Below, piece by piece: positions 17,442-24,244 of a DNA stretch of 43,589 nucleotides. A program made the translations under genes and the position numbers. The DNA comes from Prevotella sp. (GTDB lineage: Bacteria; Bacteroidota; Bacteroidia; Bacteroidales; Bacteroidaceae), in contig JAILMS010000168.1 of the NCBI GenBank assembly GCA_024692385.1, positions 1 to 43,589 on the forward strand. The letters run 5' to 3'. The number at the start of each line of letters is the position of its first letter. Within the stretch, counting starts at the first letter, position 1. Under the pieces are notes generated by a model. It saw only the letters and a list, made by a program, of their open reading frames with translations. It was not told the origin of the DNA and did not search any database.

Positions 17442-19199
17442 TTACTTCTTCCACGAGTCCTTCAGGCCTACGGTCTTGTTGAACACCAGATGGTCAGCGG
17501 TAGAATCGAGGTCAATGGTGAAGTAGCCGATGCGCTGGAACTGCAGGAAGTCGCCAGCCTTCTTCTCTTTGAGGTATGGCTCCACATAGCAGTTGTTGCG
17601 AACGATGAGTGACTGCGGATTCAGCAGCTCACGGAAGTCGCGCTCGTCGGCAGCAGGGTTCTCGATAGCGAAGAGACGGTCGTAGAGGCGTACCTCTGCA
17701 GGTACAGCTGTCTTGCTGTCAACCCAGTGCAGTGTCTTACCCTTGATCTTGCGGTCGGCACCAGGCAGTCCGCTGCGTGTCTCAGGGTCGTAGGTAGCAT
17801 ATACGGTGGTAACGTTGCCCTCGGCATCCTTGTCGCAGGCGTGCTCTTCGTCACACTTGATGATATAGGCGTTCTTCAGGCGCACCTCCTTGCCAGGAGC
17901 CAGTCGCTGGAACTTCTTCTCAGCCACCTCCATGAAGTCGTCGCGCTCAATCCACAGCTCACGAGAGAAGGTGATGGTGTGTGTGCCGTCGGCCTCGTTC
18001 TCAGGGTTGTTGACGGCTGTCAGCTCCTCGCTCTTGTCCTCGGGATAGTTGGTGATGACCAGCTTGATGGGGTCGAGCACAGCAGATACGCGGGTAGCCT
18101 TCTTGTTCAGGTCGTCGCGCACGCTGGCCTCCAGCAGAGCGTAGTCGTTCAGTGCGTCAAACTTGGTGTAACCGATAGAGTCGATGAAGTTGCGGAGGCT
18201 CTGTGATGAGTAGCCGCGACGGCGCATACCGCATACGGTTGGCATACGGGGGTCGTCCCATCCGCTGACCAGCTTCTCGTCAACCAGTGCCTTCAGCTTG
18301 CGCTTCGACATCACGTTGTAGGTCAGGTTCAGGCGGTTGAACTCAATCTGACGGGTGCCGTCGTAAGTATCCTTCACAATGTCGGGATTGAAGTCGCCAC
18401 CCTTGCCCTCGGCTTTCTGCTCCTTGATATACTCACGCAGCAGTTCTACGAACTTGTCGTAGAGCGGACGGTGAGGCACGAACTCCAGCGTACAGATAGA
18501 GTGGGTGACACCCTCGAAATAGTCTGACTGTCCGTGGGCAAAGTCGTACATGGGGTATGCGTGCCACTTAGTACCTGTGCGGTGGTGGGGAATCTGAATG
18601 ATGCGGTAGATGATGGGGTCGCGGAAGTGCATGTTGGGGTTAGCCATATCCAGCTTAGCACGCAGTACCATGCTTCCCTCTACAGCCTCGGGAGTGTTCA
18701 TCTGCTCAAACAGGCGCAGGTTCTCCTCGATGGGGCGGTCGCGATAAGGACTGGCCACACCGGGCTGTGTGGGCGTACCCTTCTGCTCGGCAATCTGCTC
18801 AGAGGTCTGCTCGTCAACGTATGCCAAGCCCTTCTTGATGAGCCATGTGGCAAAATCCCACAGCTTGTCGAAATAGTCAGAGGCGTAGTAGATGTTACCC
18901 CATTTGAATCCGAGCCACTTGATGTCGCTCATGATGTTCTCTACATACTCTGTATTCTCTTTGGTGGGGTTGGTATCGTCGAAACGCAGGTTGCAGACAC
19001 CGCCGAATTCCTCAGCTACACCGAAGTCCATGCAGATGGCCTTGGCGTGTCCGATGTGAATATATCCGTTGGGTTCTGGTGGGAAACGGGTCTGTAGTCT
19101 TCCGCCGTTTTTACCTGCCTCTAAGTCTTCTTTTACAAACTGTTCTACAAAGCTGAGGCTTTTCTTTTCCTCGCCGTTGTTCGTGATTTTTTCTTCCAT
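17442..19199 (-). CDS. glnS: Glutaminyl-tRNA synthetase
   Basis: Class I aminoacyl-tRNA synthetase that charges tRNA-Gln. The 585 residues include the HIGH motif in PPEPNGYIHIGHAKAI (about 41-56), FDDTNPTKENTEYV for acceptor-stem and ATP binding, the KMSKS-like VMSKRKL, and the C-terminal anticodon-binding beta-barrels (for example KIKGKTLHWVDS and FLQFQRIGYFTID). This is the bacterial GlnS type. Its presence suggests direct charging of Gln-tRNA rather than the amidotransferase route. It has an ideal promoter 29 nt upstream and heads a glnS-TPR-dedA run. Confidence 0.97.
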   Translation of the reverse strand: MEEKITNNGEEKKSLSFVEQFVKEDLEAGKNGGRLQTRFPPEPNGYIHIGHAKAICMDFGVAEEFGGVCNLRFDDTNPTKENTEYVENIMSDIKWLGFKWGNIYYASDYFDKLWDFATWLIKKGLAYVDEQTSEQIAEQKGTPTQPGVASPYRDRPIEENLRLFEQMNTPEAVEGSMVLRAKLDMANPNMHFRDPIIYRIIQIPHHRTGTKWHAYPMYDFAHGQSDYFEGVTHSICTLEFVPHRPLYDKFVELLREYIKEQKAEGKGGDFNPDIVKDTYDGTRQIEFNRLNLTYNVMSKRKLKALVDEKLVSGWDDPRMPTVCGMRRRGYSSQSLRNFIDSIGYTKFDALNDYALLEASVRDDLNKKATRVSAVLDPIKLVITNYPEDKSEELTAVNNPENEADGTHTITFSRELWIERDDFMEVAEKKFQRLAPGKEVRLKNAYIIKCDEEHACDKDAEGNVTTVYATYDPETRSGLPGADRKIKGKTLHWVDSKTAVPAEVRLYDRLFAIENPAADERDFRELLNPQSLIVRNNCYVEPYLKEKKAGDFLQFQRIGYFTIDLDSTADHLVFNKTVGLKDSWKK

Positions 19200-19227
19200 A
19201 TTATATATAATGTATCAATTTTCAGCG

Positions 19228-19259
19228 CAAAGGTACTAAATGTCGGAGGAAAATCCAAA
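19228..19259 (-). promoter_or_regulatory. Promoter of glnS
   Basis: On the minus strand TTTG (19259-19256), a 20-nt spacer, then TACCTTTG (19235-19228). This is the full Bacteroidota sigma-A consensus with ideal spacing. TSS expected near 19221. Confidence 0.85.
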
Positions 19260-19350
19260 TAAATTGTCGGTTTTTCTTCTTGTTTTGCCGACTGATAGTG
19301 GATTGTATTTAATTTTTTTCGATTTTTTAGTGTTAAAATTATAAAAACGC

Positions 19351-19381
19351 TTGGAAGATTGACATAAATCAATTATCTTTG
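19351..19381 (+). promoter_or_regulatory. Promoter of candidate small RNA
   Basis: TTG (19351-19353), a 20-nt spacer, then TATCTTTG (19374-19381). The match is as good as those of the protein-coding genes, yet no open frame follows on this strand. Confidence 0.8.
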
Positions 19382-19388
19382 CCAACGT

Positions 19389-19480
19389 TATCCTGAATAC
19401 AATCTTTTTACCTTAAAAAGACTAATACCTAAATGAGATAGGATGCTCTCCACTGTGAAGTAGGGGGCATTTTCTTTTTT
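19389..19480 (+). ncRNA. Candidate small RNA between glnS and mltG
   Basis: About 92 nt from the predicted start to the end of a T-rich run. It contains a 7-bp hairpin (TCTTTTT at 19403-19409 with AAAAAGA at 19415-19421) and a terminator hairpin (ATGCTCTC at 19443-19450 with GGGGGCAT at 19463-19470, including G-T pairs) followed by TTTCTTTTTT. It is preceded by a consensus promoter and has no coding frame. It runs away from glnS and toward the 3' end of mltG. I could not match it to a named RNA family from memory; it might be one. Confidence 0.6.
19443..19480 (+). terminator. Intrinsic terminator of the candidate small RNA
   Basis: Eight-bp stem (19443-19450 with 19463-19470) with a 12-nt loop, followed directly by a T-rich run ending at 19480. 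Confidence 0.7.
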
Positions 19481-19491
19481 AGTTGATAGTT

Positions 19492-19511
19492 CTTTGACCT
19501 GAAGGTCAAAG
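19492..19511. repeat. Perfect hairpin downstream of mltG
   Basis: CTTTGACC TGAA GGTCAAAG is a perfect 8-bp stem with a tetraloop. It lies 27 nt beyond the mltG stop, between the small RNA terminator and mltG. No T-run follows on either strand, so it may be an RNA 3'-end stabiliser or an attenuated terminator for mltG. Confidence 0.55.
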
Positions 19512-19523
19512 TGTGGCTTTGCA

Positions 19524-19537
19524 ATGACAGTTGACAG
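19524..19537. repeat. Two heptamers directly after mltG stop codon
   Basis: ATGACAG TTGACAG (plus strand) abut the mltG stop codon at 19538. The unit TTGACAG is the complement of CTGTCAA, the heptamer repeated inside the U32 gene at 38201, so the same unit occurs at two places 19 kb apart. Confidence 0.55.
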
Positions 19538-20563
19538 TTATTCTATGCCTCGCTCATTCAGTGCTTTTGTGTATTTTGCAGCATTCTGCAGATGCTCCTT
19601 GTAGGTACGCGCAAAGTTGTGAGTACCTGAGAAATCCTCTTTTGCACACATATAGAGATAGTCGTGGCGTACATAGTTGAGTACGGCATCGATGCCCTTT
19701 ACTGAAGCCACCTTGATAGGTCCTGGGGGCAGTCCCTCGTTGCGATAGGTGTTGTAGGGACTGTCTACGTTGAGTAGTTTGTTGTAGATGCGCTTCAGTT
19801 CAAACTGCTTCAGGGCAAACTTGATAGTAGGATCGGCCTGCAGGGGCATGGGCTCGTGCAGTCTATTCAGATACATGCCGGCTATCATGGGCTTCTCAGC
19901 GTTGTTGGCCGTCTCCTCGTCGATGATGCTGGCCAGAGTGCATACCTCGTTGGGTGTCAGCTGCATCTGTGCGGCCTTCTGCTCGCGGTCGCCCTTCCAG
20001 AAGCGGTCATGCTCGCGCTGCATGCGCAACAGGAACTTGTCGAGGCTGACATTCCAGTAGATGTCGTAGCTGTTGGGTACGAACATGGCGGCAATGGTGC
20101 AGGTGTCATAACCGTATTTCTGACAGGTTTCTTGGTCGTAGAGGGCTGTGGCGATGGTGGCTGAGTCGAGCATCAGCTTCTGTGAGAGTACGGCAGCCAG
20201 TCGGTCCATCGTGCGCACCTCGGGGATGGTCAGCATCATGCTGGTCTGTCGGCCACTCTTCAGGTGGCGGAACACCATGAAGGCTCCCTCGCTGGGTTCT
20301 ATGGCGTAGCGGCCCGTGCGGATGTGGTCAGCGTAGTTGCTGTGGCGTATCAGGGTAGCCAGTCCTGTCATGCCAGCCGTGTGTCCGAAGGCTCCCACCT
20401 TGGCAATTACCGAGTCTTGCGTGTCGTCCTCGTCGATATACACATACTGCGTCGTGTCGGCTTTAGAAACGGGCGTCAGCATGTAGGTTACGGTCAGCAC
20501 CAGTATGAGCACCAGTCCTGCCAGTGCAATGTATAAATAGGTTCGCGAATCGAGTTTTTTCAT
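19538..20563 (-). CDS. mltG: Endolytic murein transglycosylase MltG (YceG family)
   Basis: Cleaves nascent peptidoglycan strands near the inner membrane and so sets glycan-chain length. The start at 20563 gives 341 residues. A GTG further upstream (20629) is ruled out because the promoter box lies at 20589-20596, inside such an extension. One N-terminal membrane helix (about 9-29) anchors a periplasmic LysM-like and YceG domain. The catalytic region CTLASIIDEETANNAEKP holds the expected Glu at about 216, near the position of E. coli Glu218; MYLNRLHEPMPLQADPTIKF, LPPGPIKVASVKGIDAVLN and YLYMCAKEDFSGTHNFARTY complete the family pattern. Confidence 0.95.
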   Translation of the reverse strand: MKKLDSRTYLYIALAGLVLILVLTVTYMLTPVSKADTTQYVYIDEDDTQDSVIAKVGAFGHTAGMTGLATLIRHSNYADHIRTGRYAIEPSEGAFMVFRHLKSGRQTSMMLTIPEVRTMDRLAAVLSQKLMLDSATIATALYDQETCQKYGYDTCTIAAMFVPNSYDIYWNVSLDKFLLRMQREHDRFWKGDREQKAAQMQLTPNEVCTLASIIDEETANNAEKPMIAGMYLNRLHEPMPLQADPTIKFALKQFELKRIYNKLLNVDSPYNTYRNEGLPPGPIKVASVKGIDAVLNYVRHDYLYMCAKEDFSGTHNFARTYKEHLQNAAKYTKALNERGIE

Positions 20564-20588
20564 CTTTCTGTGTGTGTTTAATCGGGTG

Positions 20589-20620
20589 CAAAGGTAGTGT
20601 AAACCGAGCGAACTGCCAAA
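20589..20620 (-). promoter_or_regulatory. Promoter of mltG
   Basis: TTTG (20620-20617), 20-nt spacer, TACCTTTG (20596-20589) on the minus strand: a full consensus. It fixes the mltG start at 20563, with a leader of about 18 nt. Confidence 0.87.
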
Positions 20621-20636
20621 TATTCTCACGAATTTT

Positions 20637-20741
20637 TTACGGCTATTACGAGGCGCTATCAGGCTGATACGGGCGGTTATCAGGCTAATACGGGCGATTA
20701 TACAGCTGATATGGCGTCGGCTTAGGCTGTCTCAGCGGTGG
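20637..20741. repeat. Five tandem 21-bp units, dyad core ATCAGGCTGAT
   Basis: Five contiguous units of exactly 21 bp begin at 20637, 20658, 20679, 20700 and 20721. The first 12 bases of each are TTACGGCTATTA, ATCAGGCTGATA, ATCAGGCTAATA, ATACAGCTGATA and CTTAGGCTGTCT. The best unit has an 11-bp near-palindromic core, ATCAG-G-CTGAT. The array lies upstream of the mltG promoter in the gap between divergent mltG and malQ. A related array is at 43048. Confidence 0.85.
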
Positions 20742-20768
20742 CTCGACCAATGCAATGCGCGACCATTT

Positions 20769-20927
20769 CTTACAATCTTACAACCTTACATTCTTACATT
20801 GTGCGTTTCCGTAGGCTGACGAAATATTCTAATAATAATATATATTATAATATATATTATTATTAGACATACATTCCTCCATAGGGAAGCATACTGTGTA
20901 AGGTTGTAAGGTTGTAAGGTTGTAAGA
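20769..20927. repeat. Composite element: 4 octamers, AT palindrome, 4 inverted octamers
   Basis: Left arm 20769-20800: four units CTTACAAT, CTTACAAC, CTTACATT, CTTACATT. Centre 20828-20867: a perfect 40-bp palindrome of only A and T apart from its outermost C and G. Right arm 20896-20927: four units GTGTAAGG, TTGTAAGG, TTGTAAGG, TTGTAAGA, the complement of the left-arm type. The rest of the 446-nt gap (20564-21009) holds the two promoters and the 21-bp array; no gene was seen. The same plan with different octamers occurs at 43288. Confidence 0.9.
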
Positions 20928-20958
20928 TTTTTTGGTCAAATAAAAACTATTCTAAATC

Positions 20959-20989
20959 TTGGTAGTTTCAGATTTTTTTTGTATCTTTG
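20959..20989 (+). promoter_or_regulatory. Promoter of malQ
   Basis: TTG (20959-20961), 20-nt spacer, TATCTTTG (20982-20989): a full consensus. It shows that the in-frame TTG at 20959 is promoter DNA, not a start codon. Confidence 0.85.
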
Positions 20990-21009
20990 CATCAGATATT
21001 ACGAGGGCC

Positions 21010-23619
21010 ATGAAACTGAAATTTACAATACAATTTAATACTGCTTGGGGCGAGTCTGTGCACGTGGTTATCGGCTACCACAGCCAAGACGGAAGCAGTA
21101 GGCAGCAGAATCTGACAATGCAGACCGAGGATGGTCAGCAGTGGACGCTGGAGACGGCGGCGCTGGTCAGCAGACATCATCCGCTGTCGTATATAGAATA
21201 CTACTATCAGGTAGAAAGAGAGGAGGGTGAGGTGCTGCGCCGTGAGTGGGCGTTAGTGCCGAGAAGATACTATTTCGATGAGTCGAAAGACTACGTGTTC
21301 CCTGATCAGTGGCGCGATCGTCCGCTGGCCTACCATCTCTACAGCGATGCCTATCATACCAGCATGCACACTCGTCGAGGCGAGGAGGTAGAGGCTGCCC
21401 GTGTGCCTTTGTTCCGTCGTACCGTACTATTCCGCGTCTCGGCTCCCCAGCTACAGGAAGGACAGGCCGTGGCCGTCTGCGGCAGTCATCCGTCTATCGG
21501 TTCGTGGAATACGTCGCGCTATCTGCCCATGCACTATGTGGGCAATGGCGAGTGGCTGCTCTCGGTAGATGCCATGGGCTGGCTGATGCCCGTAGAATAT
21601 AAATATGTGGTGATAGACGCTGAGAGCCATGCACTGGTGGCTTGGGAGGAGGGTGACAACCGCGTGATTACCGATGAGTTGACCGATGGCGAGGTGCTGG
21701 TGCTCTATCATGATGCCTTGCGCCTCTGTGAACAGTCTTGGCGGCTGGCTGGTGTGTCGATTCCCGTCTTCTCGTTGCGTTCAGAACATAGCTATGGCGT
21801 GGGCGATTTTGGAGACCTTCGACGAATGGTTGATTGGGCGAAGGCTACCGGTATGGGTATCATACAGTTACTGCCCGTCAACGATACCTCTACAAACCAT
21901 CATTGGGGCGACTCTTGCCCATATAATATCGTCAGTTTCTTTGCCCTTCATCCACACTATATCGACCTTGAGGCAGCTGGCACGTTGCGCTCCAAACAGA
22001 AGATGACGCAGTATCTGCGCCGACGTCAGGAACTCAACGCACTGCCCTATAGTGACTACGAGGCAGTAGACCGCGTGAAGTCGGAATATCTTCATGAACT
22101 CTTCGCAGAACAGGGCAAGAAAGTGCTGGAGTCGAAAGATTTCAAGGCTTTCGTAGAGGCGAATAAAGACTGGCTGACAGCGTATGCGAAATTGAGAAAT
22201 GGAGATAATGAGAAATTGGCGGATGCTCTTCATTTCATATTCTACGAGCAGTTTCTGTTGCATCAGCAGTTAAAGGCTGCTGCCGACTATGCCCGTGAGA
22301 ATGGGGTAGTGCTGAAAGGCGACTTGCCCATTGGTGTACATCCTGACGGGATGGAGATGCGTCTGCATCCTGAGCTCTTCCACGCTAATACGCAGGCAGG
22401 AGCAATCCCCGACAGTCATTGGCGACAGGGCGCTAACTGGGGGTTCCCCACCTATCACTGGGATGAGCCGCTATACCAGATGCAGCGGTTGCGCCTGCGC
22501 CGTCTGTCGCAGTATTTCGATGCCCTGCGCATTGACCATGTGTTGGGTTACTTCCGCATCTGGGAGATTCCAGCCGAGGCTGTTGATGGTGTGCTGGGTC
22601 ATTTCTCTCCCTCTCTGCCACTGACCGTCGACGAGATAGAGTATTTCGGATTGCCATTCCGCAAGGAACTATACACCCGTCCCTTCATCAACGACCGTAT
22701 CATCGACCGCTTGTTTGGCATCCATGCCGCCTATGTTCGCGACAACTATCTGGTGCGCAAGGCTTACAACCTCTATGACCTGAAGGAGCAGTATAGCACG
22801 CAGCGACAGGTGGCTGAGGCCTTCAGTGGGCGTCGTGACGAGAACAGCCTGTGGATTCGTGACGGACTGATGCGCCTGGTGGCTAATGTACTCTTTGTAG
22901 AAGACCCCCGACAGGCAGAGATGTATCATCCACGAGTGGGAGCCATGCAGGAGCCCGTCTTCGAGGCGCTGACCAGTGAGGAGAAGGATGCCTATCTGCG
23001 CCTGTATAACAACTACTATTATCAGCGCCACTCATTCTATTGGGGACAGCAGGCACTGAAACGACTGCCCGCCATCATGGGCGACTCGCGCATGCTGTTC
23101 TGTGCCGAGGATTTGGGTATGCTGCCCGACTGCGTAGAGCCTGTGCTCGACCAGTTGCGCATCCTGACGCTTGAAATCCAGCAGATGCCCAAGCAGCAAG
23201 GCTTTGAATACGCTCACTTAGAGGCCAATCCCGTCCGTAGCGTCTGCACCATCTCTACCCACGATATGGCACCGCTGCGCCAGTGGTGGCAGGAGCAGCC
23301 CGAGCGTCGCCAGCGCTACTACGTCACCATGTTGCAGAAAGAGGGTAGAGCGCCTGAGCAGTTGCCTGCCCACTTGGCCGAGGAGATTATTGCGCGCCAT
23401 CTGTATTGTCCCTCGATGCTATGTATCCTGCAGTTGCAAGACTGGCTGTCTATGGACTCAGAACTGCGCTCGAAGAATTCTCAGCAGGAGCGCATCAATA
23501 CGCCCAGCGACCCCTATAACCGTTGGCAGTATCGCATGCACGTTACTATTGAGCAACTGATTGCTGCTGAGCGATTTAATAGAAAACTGAAAACAATGAT
23601 TCAACGTAGCAGAAGATGA
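21010..23619 (+). CDS. malQ: 4-alpha-glucanotransferase with tandem CBM20 domains (GH77)
   Basis: Transfers maltosyl and longer alpha-1,4-glucan units during starch, maltose or glycogen breakdown. The ATG at 21010 (869 residues) is the first after the promoter. The N-terminus holds two starch-binding modules: about 1-115 (FTIQFNTAWGESVHVVIG, YYQVERE) and about 130-235 (FRVSAPQLQEGQAVAVCGS, then SIGSWNTSRYLPM). The GH77 barrel begins near SIPVFSLRSEHSYGVGDFGD. Catalytic candidates are Asp in ALRIDHVLGYFRIWEIP (about 509), Glu in FCAEDLGMLP (about 700) and Asp in ISTHDMAPLR (about 752). The layout resembles plant DPE2-like enzymes, common in Bacteroidota. No signal peptide, so it is cytoplasmic. 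It overlaps the M15 peptidase gene by 4 nt. Confidence 0.95.
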   Translation: MKLKFTIQFNTAWGESVHVVIGYHSQDGSSRQQNLTMQTEDGQQWTLETAALVSRHHPLSYIEYYYQVEREEGEVLRREWALVPRRYYFDESKDYVFPDQWRDRPLAYHLYSDAYHTSMHTRRGEEVEAARVPLFRRTVLFRVSAPQLQEGQAVAVCGSHPSIGSWNTSRYLPMHYVGNGEWLLSVDAMGWLMPVEYKYVVIDAESHALVAWEEGDNRVITDELTDGEVLVLYHDALRLCEQSWRLAGVSIPVFSLRSEHSYGVGDFGDLRRMVDWAKATGMGIIQLLPVNDTSTNHHWGDSCPYNIVSFFALHPHYIDLEAAGTLRSKQKMTQYLRRRQELNALPYSDYEAVDRVKSEYLHELFAEQGKKVLESKDFKAFVEANKDWLTAYAKLRNGDNEKLADALHFIFYEQFLLHQQLKAAADYARENGVVLKGDLPIGVHPDGMEMRLHPELFHANTQAGAIPDSHWRQGANWGFPTYHWDEPLYQMQRLRLRRLSQYFDALRIDHVLGYFRIWEIPAEAVDGVLGHFSPSLPLTVDEIEYFGLPFRKELYTRPFINDRIIDRLFGIHAAYVRDNYLVRKAYNLYDLKEQYSTQRQVAEAFSGRRDENSLWIRDGLMRLVANVLFVEDPRQAEMYHPRVGAMQEPVFEALTSEEKDAYLRLYNNYYYQRHSFYWGQQALKRLPAIMGDSRMLFCAEDLGMLPDCVEPVLDQLRILTLEIQQMPKQQGFEYAHLEANPVRSVCTISTHDMAPLRQWWQEQPERRQRYYVTMLQKEGRAPEQLPAHLAEEIIARHLYCPSMLCILQLQDWLSMDSELRSKNSQQERINTPSDPYNRWQYRMHVTIEQLIAAERFNRKLKTMIQRSRR

Positions 23620-24161
23620 AAAGACTAACGATATTATGTATGCTGGCAATGGCTGCCATCAGCCTGCAGGCTGTCGAACTCGATACCTTGCAGGTGCAAC
23701 ATGTCGACGGCAATGGCCATACGCAACAAGGCGTCATCATTTGTAACAAGACGATAGCAAAGGATTTGCGCGAGATATTTGCCGAACTTTACAAGGCGAA
23801 ATATCCTATTGAGCGCATCCGCCCCATCTCGGAATATGGCAACGATGACGAGCGCTCCATGCGTGCCAACAATACGTCGTGCTACTGCTATCGCGTGGTG
23901 GAAGGCAGCACGAAGTTGTCGAAGCATGCTCAGGGATTGGCCATCGATATCAATCCGCTGTATAACCCCTGTGTAAAGCGTAAGAAAGACGGCACGCTGC
24001 TTATTCAGCCGGCAACGGGCAAACCCTATACAGACCGATCGAAAACGTTTAAATACAAGATTACACAGCAAGACCTCTGCTATCGCCTTTTCATTCAGCA
24101 CGGATTCCGCTGGGGTGGGGCGTGGCGCTCGCTGAAAGACTACCAGCATTTCGAAAAGTAA
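23616..24161 (+). CDS. M15-family D-Ala-D-Ala carboxypeptidase-like protein, exported
   Basis: A 181-residue protein with a signal peptide (MKRLTILCMLAMAAISLQAV). The mature part is an M15 (VanY/peptidase M15C-type) zinc peptidase: SMRANNTSCYCYR, SKHAQGLAIDINPLYNP with the His and Asp zinc ligands, and GFRWGGAWRSLKDYQHFEK with the terminal catalytic/ligand pair Asp and His. Such enzymes trim stem peptides of peptidoglycan in the periplasm. Its ATG overlaps the malQ stop (ATGA), so it depends on malQ translation even though the products act in different compartments. Confidence 0.9.
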   Translation: MKRLTILCMLAMAAISLQAVELDTLQVQHVDGNGHTQQGVIICNKTIAKDLREIFAELYKAKYPIERIRPISEYGNDDERSMRANNTSCYCYRVVEGSTKLSKHAQGLAIDINPLYNPCVKRKKDGTLLIQPATGKPYTDRSKTFKYKITQQDLCYRLFIQHGFRWGGAWRSLKDYQHFEK

Positions 24162-24201
24162 TTTTTCTGCATAAAAACCACTATAAGTGAAAAATTCTTC
24201 G

Positions 24202-24209
24202 TACCTTTG
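24202..24209 (+). promoter_or_regulatory. -7 box for the ABC-F gene
   Basis: TACCTTTG followed by GC, 35 nt before the ATG at 24245. No TTG is at the 20-nt position upstream. Confidence 0.6.
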
Positions 24210-24244
24210 CATGCTGTATCTATATTAGCAGACAAAGAGAAGAC

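Noticed and set aside
20564..20629. GTG start extending mltG by 22 residues
   Set aside because: The promoter box at 20589-20596 lies inside the extension, and the shorter form begins with a normal membrane anchor.
20598..20800. Leucine/isoleucine-rich heptad peptide encoded by the 21-bp array on the plus strand
   Set aside because: The frame is open but has no plausible start codon or promoter; period 21 gives a seven-residue repeat in every open frame automatically.
20769..20927. CRISPR array
   Set aside because: Units are 8 bp with no spacers and there are no cas genes; it is a tandem and inverted repeat structure.
20959..21009. Upstream TTG start that would extend malQ by 17 residues
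   Set aside because: The TTG is the -33 element of an ideal promoter, and the extension contains the -7 box; ATG at 21010 is the first start after the predicted TSS.
24160..24196. Terminator after the M15 peptidase gene
   Set aside because: AATTTTTC and GAAAAATT can pair, but the stem is all A-T rich apart from one pair, has a long loop and no T-run.
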